From an uncultured Eubacterium sp. (lineage in GTDB: Bacteria > Bacillota > Clostridia > Oscillospirales > Acutalibacteraceae), in NCBI GenBank assembly GCA_944380545.1, contig CALWHV010000007.1, positions 248,001 to 312,000 of the forward strand: a stretch of 64,000 bases of DNA, written 5' to 3'. The notes beneath the pieces are model-generated. The model searched no databases and was not told the DNA's origin. It worked only from the letters and a program-made list of their open reading frames with translations. Positions 16,639 to 25,999 of this stretch are shown here, piece by piece. The position numbers were made by a program, and so were the translations under genes. Every line of letters begins with the position of its first letter. The stretch's first letter is position 1.

Positions 16639-19428
16639 TTATTGCTCGCCCAGCACCGCCGCGCAGCGCGCGCAGAGCTCGGGATGCTCCTTATCGCTGC
16701 CCACGGTTTCAGAGTATTTCCAGCAGCGCTCGCACTTTTCGCCCCTTGCGGGCTCAACGCCGACGCTGAGGCCCTCAACATCGCCGGCAAACGGCTGCGC
16801 CTCGTTCGTTACGCTGACTCCTGAGGTGATGAATATCTCCGGCAGAGCCTGCTGCATTTCGGAAAGGAAATCATAAAGGCTGCCGGAAGCGCCCAAAACG
16901 ATATGCGCCTCAAGCGATTTGCCTATCTTCTTTTCGTTTCTTGCAAGCTCCAGCGCCTTTTGAACATCAACGCGCACCTTATGGATAAGCTCCCACTTTT
17001 CCATAAACGCCTTATCCGCGCCGATATAATCCGGCTGCGGAATATCGTTGAACAGCGGCGAACGCTTGTCTTTTGAGCTGTCGTGCGGCATATAGCGCCA
17101 TATCTCATCCGCCGTAAAGGCAAGGATGGGAGTCATAAGAAGCGTGATGGCGTCAAGGATCTTATAGAGCGCCGTCTGCGCCGCGCGGCGCGTTTTGCTG
17201 TCTGCCGCAGAGGTATAGAGCCTGTCCTTGAGCACATCGAAATAGAAGTTGCTCATATCAACAACGCAGAAATTGTGAAGCGCGTGCGCCGCGGTGTGAT
17301 ACTCGTACACCTCAAAGCCCTTTCGCGCCGTGTCTATAAGCTCGTCGAGCTTCATAAGCGCATATTTGTCAAGCTCCTCCAGCTCCTCGTTTGGCAGCAT
17401 ATCGCTGTTCGGGTCAAAATCATAGAGGTTGCCGAGGCAGAAGCGGGCGGTGTTTCTTATCTTTCTGTAATTATCGGAAAGCTGCTTAAGAATCTCCTTG
17501 CTTATTCTGATATCGGCGTGGTAATCGGAGGAGGCAACCCAAAGGCGAAGAATATCGGCGCCGTACTGCTTGATTATATCCTGCGGGTCTATGCCGTTTC
17601 CGAGGGATTTAGACATCTTTTTGCCCTCGCCGTCCACAGTCCAGCCGTGGGTGACTATCTGCCTGAACGGCGCGCCGCCTCCGCCGGCAACGCTTGTGAG
17701 CAGAGACGACTGGAACCAGCCTCTGTACTGGTCGGCGCCCTCAAGATAAACATCGGCGGGGCAGCCGAGATAATCGCGGTTTTTGAGAACGGCGGCGTGC
17801 GTGGAGCCGGAATCGAACCACACATCCATAATATCCGTTTCCTTATCAAAGCCCTCGGCAGCGCCGCAGTGCGGGCACTTAAAGCCCTCCGGCAGGAAAT
17901 ATTCCGCCTCGTGGGCGTACCACGCGTCTGAGCCCTCCTTGCCGAAGATCTCGGAGACCTTCATCATAACATCGTTGTCTATAATCTCCCTGCCGCATTT
18001 TTTGCAGTACACAACGGGGATGGGAACGCCCCATTTCCTCTGGCGGGAGATGCACCAGTCGGCGCGCTCGCGTATCATACTCTGCATCCTGTCCTTGCCC
18101 CAGGCGGGATACCATTCAACGCCCTCGGTAGCTTTTACCGCGGCGTCCTTAAAATCATCAACACAGCAGAACCACTGCGAGGTGGCGCGGAAGATCACGG
18201 GCTTGTGGCAGCGCCAGCAGTGCGGATACTGGTGGATTATCTTTTGCAGGGCAAAAAGGTTGCCCGTTTTTTCAAGATGCTCGGCTATGGGCTTGTTTGC
18301 CTCCTCCGTCGTAAGGCCGGCGAACTGACCCGCCTCCTCGGTGAGCCTGCCGTGCGCGTCCACCGGCACAACAACATCAAGCTGAGGATAATTCTTGCAA
18401 ACAACAAAGTCCTCAACGCCGTGGCCGGGAGCGGTGTGAACGCAGCCCGTGCCGCTTTCGAGAGTTACATGGTCGCCTACGATAACGAGCGATATCCTGT
18501 CTAAAAACGGGTGGCGGCACTTGATGTACTCAAGCTCGCTGCCCTTGATTGTGCCGAGCGTTTCATACTCTTCAACGCCGCGCGCCTGCATTGCGCCGGC
18601 TGCAAGCTCGGTTGCCATAACGAAATATTCGCCGCCGCTTTTGATGAGCGAATATTCAAAATCGGGTCCGACGCAGATCGCAACATTTGCGGGCAGGGTC
18701 CAGGTTGTGGTGGTCCAGATAACGAAATATGTTTTTGAAAGCTCCGCGCCCATAGCGGTGAGCTTTCCGAGATCATCCTCAACATTGAATTTTACATAGA
18801 TGGAATGGCACGGGTCCTCGGCGTATTCGATCTCCGCCTCGGCAAGCGCCGTGTTGCAGTCCGGGCACCAATAAACGGGCTTAAGACCCTTATAAATATA
18901 CCCCTTTGTTGCCATTGAGGCAAATACCTTTATCTGCTCTGCCTCAAAATCCTTTGTGAGCGTGATATAGGGATTATCCCACTCGCCTATAACGCCGAGG
19001 CGCTTGAAGCCCTCGCGCTGGATATCAACATAACCGAGCGCCGTGTTGCGGCAGAGGCGGCGAAGCTCCAGATCGGAGATATTGCTCTTTGCCGTGATAT
19101 GCGCCTCCTTACGCGCCTTGAGCTCCGTGGGCAGGCCGTGAGTGTCCCAGCCGGGAACATACGGCGATTTATAGCCGGTCATATTTTTATACCTGACTAT
19201 GAAATCCTTGAGCGTTTTGTTGAGCGCGTGGCCGATATGGATCTCGCCGTTGGCGTAGGGCGGGCCGTCGTGCAAAACGAACAGGGGCTTGCCCTCGTTG
19301 CGCTTCATAAGCTCCTCGTACTGCTTATCGTCGTACCAGCCCTTGAGTATCTCCGGCTCGCGCTGGGGAAGATTTGCCCTCATCGGGAAATCCGTTTTCA
19401 TCATATTTAAAGTGTCTTTATAGTCCAT
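16639..19428 (-). CDS. ileS: Isoleucyl-tRNA synthetase
   Basis: A 929-residue class I synthetase that charges tRNA-Ile and edits valine. The HIGH signature is at residues 64-67 (GEIHIGHALNK), the second signature is KMSKSLGN, the editing domain contains TAPGHGVEDF, and a C-terminal zinc ribbon is formed by CERCWKYSE and CARC. Length is normal for the bacterial type. The ATG at 19428 was chosen (MDYKDTLNM); the upstream TTG at 19440 overlaps its own AAAGG site. divIVA lies 22 bases upstream, so unlike many Firmicute ileS genes it has no T-box directly in front and depends on the divIVA-side transcript. Confidence 0.97.
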   Translation of the reverse strand: MDYKDTLNMMKTDFPMRANLPQREPEILKGWYDDKQYEELMKRNEGKPLFVLHDGPPYANGEIHIGHALNKTLKDFIVRYKNMTGYKSPYVPGWDTHGLPTELKARKEAHITAKSNISDLELRRLCRNTALGYVDIQREGFKRLGVIGEWDNPYITLTKDFEAEQIKVFASMATKGYIYKGLKPVYWCPDCNTALAEAEIEYAEDPCHSIYVKFNVEDDLGKLTAMGAELSKTYFVIWTTTTWTLPANVAICVGPDFEYSLIKSGGEYFVMATELAAGAMQARGVEEYETLGTIKGSELEYIKCRHPFLDRISLVIVGDHVTLESGTGCVHTAPGHGVEDFVVCKNYPQLDVVVPVDAHGRLTEEAGQFAGLTTEEANKPIAEHLEKTGNLFALQKIIHQYPHCWRCHKPVIFRATSQWFCCVDDFKDAAVKATEGVEWYPAWGKDRMQSMIRERADWCISRQRKWGVPIPVVYCKKCGREIIDNDVMMKVSEIFGKEGSDAWYAHEAEYFLPEGFKCPHCGAAEGFDKETDIMDVWFDSGSTHAAVLKNRDYLGCPADVYLEGADQYRGWFQSSLLTSVAGGGGAPFRQIVTHGWTVDGEGKKMSKSLGNGIDPQDIIKQYGADILRLWVASSDYHADIRISKEILKQLSDNYRKIRNTARFCLGNLYDFDPNSDMLPNEELEELDKYALMKLDELIDTARKGFEVYEYHTAAHALHNFCVVDMSNFYFDVLKDRLYTSAADSKTRRAAQTALYKILDAITLLMTPILAFTADEIWRYMPHDSSKDKRSPLFNDIPQPDYIGADKAFMEKWELIHKVRVDVQKALELARNEKKIGKSLEAHIVLGASGSLYDFLSEMQQALPEIFITSGVSVTNEAQPFAGDVEGLSVGVEPARGEKCERCWKYSETVGSDKEHPELCARCAAVLGEQ

Positions 19429-19450
19429 TTCAATCAGCAACCTTTATGTA

Positions 19451-20614
19451 TTATTTTTTCTTCTTCTTATTTCTGAAAAAGCCCTTGAAGCCCGCGCCCT
19501 CGTCGTCCTCGTCATCATCCGGCGGGATAAGGCTTATTTTTTCCGTGGTTCTTGATTCCTCCGCCTTAACATGGAAGAAATCCTCAAACGGCAGATGTCC
19601 CTCTTCCTGAGCGGCGCCGGCAGTCTCCTGCGTATCGTCGCCCTGTGAAAACGCGTCTATCGCGTCGTGAACATCGGGCTCCTCCTCAGGCTCGCCGTCC
19701 TCTTCGCTCTCCGAGACCTCGCTGAGCTCGTATTCAACGCCGCTCTGCTCCGGCTCGGCAGACTCGTCCTGCTGCGCGCCGGAGGAGATGTCCTCCCATC
19801 CGTCGTCTGCGGCGGGCGCCTCCTGCGGCTCGTTTTGAGGCTCGTTTTGCGGCTCCTCCTGAGGCTCGTCAAGCTCCTGCTCTATCTCGTCTATCCTGGC
19901 GGAAACCGCCTCTATATTTTTATCCGCCTCTTCTATCTTCTGCTCCGCCTGAGCCTTTTCGGCGGCGGCGGGAGCCTCCATCATATCGCCAAGCTTTTCA
20001 AGCTGCGCGTTGTAAAGCTCCACAAGGCTTGCCTTGAAGCGCTCCGCCTCGCTGCGAAGCGAGGAGGTGAGATTGTCGTAATATTCCTTTTCGCTTTTTG
20101 CCTTTTCTATAAGCTCGGCGGAGATGCTTTTCGCCTCAGTGAGCAGGGCTGCGGCGTCCGCCTTGGCGTCTGCAAGCTCCTTTTGCGCCTTTTGCTGCGC
20201 GTCGGCAAGTATCTGCTGCGCCGCCTCTGATTTTTCCTTGGTTAATCCCGCAACATATTCGCGCGCCTCGGAAACTATCTTTTCCGCCTTTTCCTTGGCG
20301 TCCATAACGGTGCCCTGAACGGTTTTGGCGCTGTCTGCAAGCAGCTTGTCCGCTCTTTCCTTTGCCTCGCGCTCAACCTTGCCGGCTGCCTTTTGGGCGG
20401 TGAGCAGAGTATCCTTTATGGATTCCTCCTCCGCTCTGTATTCCTCTATCTTTGCCGCGAGTATCTCCATCTTTCTGTAAAGCTCTTTATTTTCGTCATA
20501 TATGGCGGAAAAGGACTCCTCTATCTCTGCGATAAAGGCGTTCGTTTCGTCAATGTCATAGCCGTGAGCGGCGGTGGAAAGCGTTTTTTCCTTAATCTGG
20601 CTCGGTGTTATCAT
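19451..20614 (-). CDS. divIVA: DivIVA-family cell-division/polarity protein
   Basis: A 387-residue coiled-coil protein. The N-terminal ~60 residues carry the DivIVA membrane-binding motif (ITPSQIKEKTLST, GYDIDETNAFIAEIEESF). Residues ~60-240 are predicted coiled coil rich in A, E and K. The remainder is an acidic, Glu/Pro-rich tail (about 250-370) ending in a short KKKKK patch. DivIVA binds negatively curved membrane at septa and poles. The acidic tail is far longer than in the ~165-residue B. subtilis protein. It lies just after sepF, the classic Firmicute division-cluster order sepF-divIVA-ileS. Confidence 0.9.
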   Translation of the reverse strand: MITPSQIKEKTLSTAAHGYDIDETNAFIAEIEESFSAIYDENKELYRKMEILAAKIEEYRAEEESIKDTLLTAQKAAGKVEREAKERADKLLADSAKTVQGTVMDAKEKAEKIVSEAREYVAGLTKEKSEAAQQILADAQQKAQKELADAKADAAALLTEAKSISAELIEKAKSEKEYYDNLTSSLRSEAERFKASLVELYNAQLEKLGDMMEAPAAAEKAQAEQKIEEADKNIEAVSARIDEIEQELDEPQEEPQNEPQNEPQEAPAADDGWEDISSGAQQDESAEPEQSGVEYELSEVSESEEDGEPEEEPDVHDAIDAFSQGDDTQETAGAAQEEGHLPFEDFFHVKAEESRTTEKISLIPPDDDEDDEGAGFKGFFRNKKKKK

Positions 20615-20636
20615 AATATTCCCCTCACTTTTTCTT

Positions 20637-21125
20637 TTAATACATTATCATTCCGCTGTTTTCAAGCTCGTCTATAAGATCGCCCAGAACATCAACATTG
20701 TAGGGGGTGATTATGTAGGTGCTGTTTGCCACCCTTTTTATCTGACCCCGGTTGGCGTACGCAACGCCGCTCAGGAAATCGAGCAGGCGGCGGGCGATAT
20801 CACGGTTTGTTGATTCAAGATTCAGCACTACCGTGCGCTTTTCGTTAAGATTATCGCCTATCGAGGCTGCCTCCTCAAACCTTTCCGGCTTAACGAGCAC
20901 CACCTGAAGCTGCGCCGTGGTGTGGATATTCATAACCTTATCGCTCTGCACGCGCGAGCGGTGGATTTTTTCCGGCTTTTCCTCCTTGGGCACCTTTACG
21001 CTTTTGTGCTTTTCCCTTTTGGGCGGCGCCGGCATCGGATAGGAGGAATCCTCCTCGTAAAAATCATCAAATTCATCGTCGTCGTTTTCTCTTATGATAT
21101 CAACAAATTTATCAAAGATACCCAT
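20637..21125 (-). CDS. sepF: Cell-division protein SepF
   Basis: A 162-residue SepF that tethers FtsZ to the membrane and organises protofilaments. The N-terminal MGIFDKFVDII is the amphipathic membrane-binding helix. A charged linker rich in D, E, P and K follows (about 15-65), then the SepF core (HTTAQLQVVLVKPERFEEA, VVLNLESTNRDIARRLLDFLSG). Lengths and domain order are typical. It is flanked by yggS and divIVA, the conserved context. Confidence 0.95.
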   Translation of the reverse strand: MGIFDKFVDIIRENDDDEFDDFYEEDSSYPMPAPPKREKHKSVKVPKEEKPEKIHRSRVQSDKVMNIHTTAQLQVVLVKPERFEEAASIGDNLNEKRTVVLNLESTNRDIARRLLDFLSGVAYANRGQIKRVANSTYIITPYNVDVLGDLIDELENSGMIMY

Positions 21126-21139
21126 AACGCTCTCCTCCT

Positions 21140-21868
21140 TTAATAATACCGTCTGGCGCCGAAAATGGCAGAACCGACTCTTACTATATTCGAGCCCTCG
21201 GCTATGGCGGCGGGATAGTCCGCGCTCATACCCATAGAGAGAAGCTCCATATTTATATTATCTAATTTTTTGTCTTTAATGTCAATGAAATATTGCCTTA
21301 CGGCGGCAAAATAGCGGCGCGCCTCGTCCATATCCCCGCATATCGGCGGAATCGCCATAAGCCCCCGTATTCGTATGCCGGGCAGCTCGGAGATCATTGC
21401 AAGCGTTTCAAAAAGCTCCTCCGGCATTATGCCGCTCTTGCTCTCCTCCCTGCCGATATTCACCTCGGCAAGGCAATCCGTTACGATTCCGCGGGCGGAG
21501 GACACGCGCGAAATTTCCTTTGCAAGCTTGAAGGAGGATACGGATTCTATCATATCCACCTCGCCCACGATCTGGCGCACCTTATTTGTTTGAAGGTGGC
21601 CTATCAGATGCGCCTGAACGTCGGACAGCTCAAGCTCGTCCTTCTTGCCCAGAAATTCCTGAACGCGGTTCTCGCCTATCAGATCGGCGCCGAGGCGCAG
21701 CGCCTCGTTGATATAAGGAGGCTCCACCGTTTTGGTGACGCACATCAGGCGCACATCGCCCTCGCTTCTGCCTGCCTTGACGGCAAGCTCCCTGACTTCG
21801 TCGCTTATACGCCTGTAATTTTCGCCCACGGCCTTCAGGCGCTCTTCATCAATTATATACTTCCCCAT
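21140..21868 (-). CDS. yggS: PLP homeostasis protein, YggS/YlmE family
   Basis: A 242-residue fold-type III PLP-binding protein. PLP is bound by Lys46 in LMCVTKTVEP; GENRVQEFLGK, HLIGHLQTNKVR, LSMGMSADYPAAIAEGSNIVRVGSAIFG are family signatures. It has no known catalytic activity; it buffers pyridoxal phosphate and affects amino-acid pools. Its start overlaps the upstream HlyD-like gene by 20 bases and sepF follows 14 bases later, as in many Firmicutes. Confidence 0.95.
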   Translation of the reverse strand: MGKYIIDEERLKAVGENYRRISDEVRELAVKAGRSEGDVRLMCVTKTVEPPYINEALRLGADLIGENRVQEFLGKKDELELSDVQAHLIGHLQTNKVRQIVGEVDMIESVSSFKLAKEISRVSSARGIVTDCLAEVNIGREESKSGIMPEELFETLAMISELPGIRIRGLMAIPPICGDMDEARRYFAAVRQYFIDIKDKKLDNINMELLSMGMSADYPAAIAEGSNIVRVGSAIFGARRYY

Positions 21869-23114
21869 CGCGAAGCTCCTTTCCGCGGATAATGACCTGA
21901 TCGTATAATTTTATGCCGTTTTCGGACGCGGGGTCGTAGGCAAGCACCACCTGATCTCCGTCCGTTAGCAGCACCTGCGCGTCGCGCCATTTAACGACGG
22001 AGGAAACAAGCGCGTAAACGCCCTGCTTTCCGTCCTTGACATGGACGGCGGAGGCGGGCATCCGTATGCCGCTGTATTCGCCAACGCGAAGCTCTATGCC
22101 TGCAAGGCGCATAGAAGCCGTTTCGCTGTTCATATCGCGGCAGCTCAGCACAAGCACCGTCTGCTCCTGACCGAGCTCTGCCTGAGCGCCCGAAACTATG
22201 GTGCAGGTGTAAACATTCTCCGAGCCGGAAACGACCGCGTCTATCGTGTCGCCGTTTTCATAGCCCTCCAAGTCCGCGCAGTTGACAAGCGCGCAGAAAT
22301 ACCACTCAAAATCCGTTATCAGCTTGCCGGCGGAATCCTCGCTTGCCTTTGCGCCCTGAGCCTGCTTCATCCACTGCTCAAGCGTTTCGGCGTTGAGGGA
22401 TTCAACGCTTTCATAATCAAACGCATCCTCAAGCGAATCGGTGTAAGAGGAATAAACGCCGGCGCTGTCCGCCGTGATGCTGCCGGAGGGCTGATTTGCG
22501 CTGATATTGAGCTGCTGCATCTGCTGCTCCGTTTCACGCATTACGGCTGAAAAATCTATATCCCTGCCTATAAGGATCTGGCGGCGCGTAAAGCTGTCGT
22601 TGAGCTGCGCCATAGCCTCCTGCAGGGCGGCTGTATCCCCGACGGACGCGGCGCACACATAATCGCCGAGCTCCTGCCTTATATCGGAATCGAGCGTTTC
22701 AACATCCGAGGCTCTGCCGACCGCCTGGCTCTCCATATCGGAATAGTATTGCAGCTCCTTCTCAAGCTCGGCATACTGCGAATAGGCCGCCGCCTTTTGC
22801 GCGTCTGAAAATGTGAGGGCGATCCTGCCGCCCTTAACGACCTTTTCACAGTCCTCAACATCCGAGACCGCCACGCCGGAGGCGCTGCTTATGATATGCT
22901 CCTGCCTTACGACAAGCGCCGTTGTATCAACGGTCTTATAAACGGTGGACGCCTGCGCGGTCTGCGTTTGCAGGCCGACATTGAGCGTTGAATACAGCGA
23001 CGCCGCGATGTACGCCGCCGCAAGCAGCAATATGCACACAATGGCTATATCCTGCTTCTGCGCCGAGGTGAGCGCGCCCTTTTTAAAGATTTTTGAATGC
23101 TGCGATTTACTCAT
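21849..23114 (-). CDS. HlyD-like single-span membrane protein of the sepF cluster
   Basis: A 421-residue protein with a cytoplasmic Lys-rich start (about 1-22), one membrane span (about 24-46, DIAIVCILLLAAAYIAASLY) and a large outer domain. VVRQEHIISSASGVAVSDVEDCEKVVKGGRIALTF resembles the barrel-sandwich entry of HlyD/RND adaptor proteins, and a second beta-rich part (about 310-420) could complete that fold. Residues ~90-250 are Gln/Ser/Ala-rich helices. No partner transporter is nearby. Its fixed place between miaA and yggS suggests a division- or envelope-linked role, but the function is unknown. It overlaps miaA by 8 bases and yggS by 20. Confidence 0.65.
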   Translation of the reverse strand: MSKSQHSKIFKKGALTSAQKQDIAIVCILLLAAAYIAASLYSTLNVGLQTQTAQASTVYKTVDTTALVVRQEHIISSASGVAVSDVEDCEKVVKGGRIALTFSDAQKAAAYSQYAELEKELQYYSDMESQAVGRASDVETLDSDIRQELGDYVCAASVGDTAALQEAMAQLNDSFTRRQILIGRDIDFSAVMRETEQQMQQLNISANQPSGSITADSAGVYSSYTDSLEDAFDYESVESLNAETLEQWMKQAQGAKASEDSAGKLITDFEWYFCALVNCADLEGYENGDTIDAVVSGSENVYTCTIVSGAQAELGQEQTVLVLSCRDMNSETASMRLAGIELRVGEYSGIRMPASAVHVKDGKQGVYALVSSVVKWRDAQVLLTDGDQVVLAYDPASENGIKLYDQVIIRGKELRDGEVYN

Positions 23115-24024
23115 TTAAAAATTCCCTGCATAATCCGACCGCCTGCGCCGCTATGTCTTTTTCGCCGTCCGCATAGAGCAAAACGGCGTTTTCCCTGCGG
23201 CGAAACCAGGTTATCTGCCGCTTGGCGTATCTTCTTGTTTCTCTTTTGATATTCTCCGCCGCCTCTTCAAGGCTTATCTCGCCGTTAAAATAGGGAGCGA
23301 GCTCCTTGTGCCCTATCGCCTGCGCGGAGGTGGCGCCCGGTGAGGCAAGGCACTCGCGCGCCTCCTGCAAAAGCCCGTTTTGAAGCATCTTGTCAACACG
23401 GGCGTTTATGCGCTCGTAAAGCGCCTGCCGGCTCTTAAAGCAGATCACGAAATAAAGCGTTTCGTAGGGCGGTTCGGCGGATATGCTTTTTTTATCCTCT
23501 TCTGTTTTCGTGCTGCCCGTAAGATAATATATCTCCAGCGCGCGGGCAACGCGCTTTTTGTTGTTTTTGTGTATCTTTTTTGCAGCCTGCGGGTCAACGG
23601 AGCAAAGCTCGTCGTAAAGCTCCTGCTCGCCGCGGCTCATAAGCCTTTTACGCAGCTCTTCATCAGCGGCGGCGCTTGAAAAATCAACGCCGTTTACAAG
23701 GCTGTCTATAAAAAGCCCCGTGCCGCCGGCAACAACGGGCACCCTGCCGCGCGAAACGATATCCTCTATCGCCGAGCGTGCGGCGGCGCAGAAATCGGCG
23801 GCGGAATACTGCTGCTGCCTGCCGAGGCACTGCACAAGATGGTGCCTTACGCCGAGCATCTCCTGCTGAGTAGGGGCGGCGGTGGCAACGCCCATCCCGC
23901 GGTAGACCTGCATTGAATCGGCGGAGATCACCTCGCCGCCTATCTCGCGGGCAAGCCCTGCGGCAAGTGCCGTTTTGCCGCTTGCCGTTGGCCCCGCAAC
24001 CACTATAAGCTTTGTTTTATTCAT
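23107..24024 (-). CDS. miaA: tRNA dimethylallyltransferase
   Basis: A 305-residue enzyme that adds an isopentenyl group to A37 of tRNAs reading UNN codons. The P-loop is GPTASGKT (residues 11-18); ISADSMQVYRGM, GGTGLFIDSL and CFKSRQALYERINARVDKML are signatures. The ATG at 24024 overlaps the mutL stop (TGATG), giving tight coupling. The next modification step, methylthiolation by MiaB, is encoded at the head of the same gene run. Confidence 0.96.
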   Translation of the reverse strand: MNKTKLIVVAGPTASGKTALAAGLAREIGGEVISADSMQVYRGMGVATAAPTQQEMLGVRHHLVQCLGRQQQYSAADFCAAARSAIEDIVSRGRVPVVAGGTGLFIDSLVNGVDFSSAAADEELRKRLMSRGEQELYDELCSVDPQAAKKIHKNNKKRVARALEIYYLTGSTKTEEDKKSISAEPPYETLYFVICFKSRQALYERINARVDKMLQNGLLQEARECLASPGATSAQAIGHKELAPYFNGEISLEEAAENIKRETRRYAKRQITWFRRRENAVLLYADGEKDIAAQAVGLCREFLNE

Positions 24025-25976
24025 CACTGCACCCTGCCGAACTGCTTTTCAAGCTCGTAGCGCGAAACCTTTATCATAACCGGCCTGCCGTGCGGGCAGT
24101 AGCGTATATCCGGCATTGAAAGCAGCTTTTCAACAAAGAGCTCGCGCTCCTGCGGCGTGGTTTTGTCGCCGCCCTTGACGGCGCCGCGGCAGGACGCGGA
24201 GTGGAAGATCCAGTCCATCTTATCCGGCTCTATATCGGTTTTATGCTCCAGCAGCTTCTGAGCCGCCTCAAGGATAAGCTCCTGCGCGTTGCACTCGCCC
24301 AGCAGCGCGGGAACCGCGCGCACAACAACGGTGTTTGAGCCGAAATCCTCCGCCTCTATGCCGCATTTTGAAAGCAGCCCGATATTTTGGGTGACCGCCT
24401 GATATTCATCGGCGCTCATAACCACCGCCTGCGGCGCAAGCAGCTCCTGAACGGCAACGCCGCTTTGTGCCGCCTCTTTTCTGAGACGCTCGTAATTCAT
24501 ACGCTCGTGCGCGGCGTGCTTATCTATGTAGTAAAGGTCGTTCTTTATCTGCACTATGATATATGTGTCAAACGCCTCGCCCACTATTTTGAACGGCGGG
24601 GCGATATTTTTTTCATCGTCAACGGCTAAAGCCGCGCTTTTCGCCTCTTCGCCGCTTGAAGCCTGCGGCGCTTCCTTAGCGCCGGAGGGCTTTGAAAAAT
24701 CTATTGCCACGGTGGTGGAAAATTCGTCCTCCGAGATCTTTTCCTCCTGAGAAAAAACGGAGGAGGCGGCAATCTTATAATCGCCGGGGTCGCCGTAGCT
24801 GTCCTTTCTGATATGCGCGTCATAGCCGCCGGAGGCGGAAGCCCTCCACGAGCCGCCCGTGCCCGTAAAGCGAAGCTGCGACGGCTGCTGCGGCTTTACG
24901 CCGAAATCAACGGCGGCGCTCTCCCGCGGCAGCTCTCTGTATTCCCTGCCGGAGCGGTCCTTATAAGCCGCGCCCCTTCTGACGGAATCATCGGCCTGAA
25001 GCGCGGTTTTAACGCCGTAATAAATCAAATTAAACACGGGGCTTTTATCGGCAAAGCGCACCTCGGTTTTTGCCGGATGAACATTAACATCCACAAGCCG
25101 CGCGTCAAGCTCTATATTCAGAACGCAGGCGGGGTGGTTGCCCACCATTATGGAATCCCTGTACGCCTGCTCAAGCGCGGCTGCCGCCGTATCGCTTTTA
25201 ACAAGCCTGCCGTTTATGAAGAAAAGCTGCATTGCGCGCGTTTTTCTTGACTGGTGCGGGCGGCTGACAAGGCCGCTGACGCGCATTGATTCATAAGTGT
25301 AGTCCAACGGGATAAGCGTGTCTGAAAGCTGGCCGCCGAAAACGGAATAGACCGCGCTTTTAAGCTCGCCGCTGCCAGAGGTGACTATTGCCTGCCTGCC
25401 CTCCCTGATAAATCTGAACGAGATATCGGGATGCGAAACGGCAAGCTTTTCAACAACGCCCTGAACGGCGTTTCCCTCTGCAACATCCTTTTTTAAAAAT
25501 TTCATCCTGGCGGGCACATTATAAAAAATATCTCTTACCACAACGGTGGTGCCCTGCGGGCAGCCCGCCGGTGAAAGTTCCTTTTCCGCGCCGCCCCAAA
25601 TCTCATATCGCGTGCCTGTTTCGGCATCCGCGGTTCTTGTGAGCAGCTCCACCTTAGACACGGCGGCGATGGACGCCATCGCCTCGCCCCTGAAGCCGAG
25701 GGTCAGGATGGAGGACAGGTCGCTTTGGCTCGATATCTTTGATGTGGCGTGCGAAACGAACACATTTCTGACATCCTGCTGCTCTATGCCGCAGCCGTCG
25801 TCCGTTATGCGGATATAGGTTGTGCCGCCGTTTTTTATCTCAACGGTGATATGCTTTGCGCCGGCGTCTATTGAATTTTCAAGCATCTCCTTAACGATGC
25901 TCATAGGCCTTTCAACAACCTCGCCCGCGGCTATCAGGCTGTAGACCTCCTTGGGAAGCACATTTATCCGTGCCAA
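24024..25976 (-). CDS. mutL: DNA mismatch repair protein MutL (endonuclease type)
   Basis: A 650-residue MutL. The N-terminal GHKL ATPase is shown by LIAAGEVVERP, EMLENSIDAGAKH, ITDDGCGI and SHATSKI. A Ser/Ala/Glu-rich linker (about 340-450) joins a C-terminal dimerisation domain carrying the metal-dependent nicking motif DKHAAHERMNYE, with SCRGAVKGG and CPHGRPVMIK completing the site. This fits organisms lacking MutH, where MutL makes the nick. TTG at 25976 is preferred because AGGTGAT lies 4 bases upstream and it gives the classic MARINVLP start; a GTG 9 bases earlier is the alternative. mutS ends 23 bases upstream. Confidence 0.96.
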   Translation of the reverse strand: MARINVLPKEVYSLIAAGEVVERPMSIVKEMLENSIDAGAKHITVEIKNGGTTYIRITDDGCGIEQQDVRNVFVSHATSKISSQSDLSSILTLGFRGEAMASIAAVSKVELLTRTADAETGTRYEIWGGAEKELSPAGCPQGTTVVVRDIFYNVPARMKFLKKDVAEGNAVQGVVEKLAVSHPDISFRFIREGRQAIVTSGSGELKSAVYSVFGGQLSDTLIPLDYTYESMRVSGLVSRPHQSRKTRAMQLFFINGRLVKSDTAAAALEQAYRDSIMVGNHPACVLNIELDARLVDVNVHPAKTEVRFADKSPVFNLIYYGVKTALQADDSVRRGAAYKDRSGREYRELPRESAAVDFGVKPQQPSQLRFTGTGGSWRASASGGYDAHIRKDSYGDPGDYKIAASSVFSQEEKISEDEFSTTVAIDFSKPSGAKEAPQASSGEEAKSAALAVDDEKNIAPPFKIVGEAFDTYIIVQIKNDLYYIDKHAAHERMNYERLRKEAAQSGVAVQELLAPQAVVMSADEYQAVTQNIGLLSKCGIEAEDFGSNTVVVRAVPALLGECNAQELILEAAQKLLEHKTDIEPDKMDWIFHSASCRGAVKGGDKTTPQERELFVEKLLSMPDIRYCPHGRPVMIKVSRYELEKQFGRVQ

Positions 25977-25999
25977 GCTTATCACCTGCCTTTTCGTTT

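Noticed and set aside
17083..17931. Plus-strand ORF inside ileS
   Set aside because: Antisense shadow of a complete ileS.
19429..19450. T-box upstream of ileS
   Set aside because: Only 22 bases separate divIVA and ileS, so no T-box can fit there.
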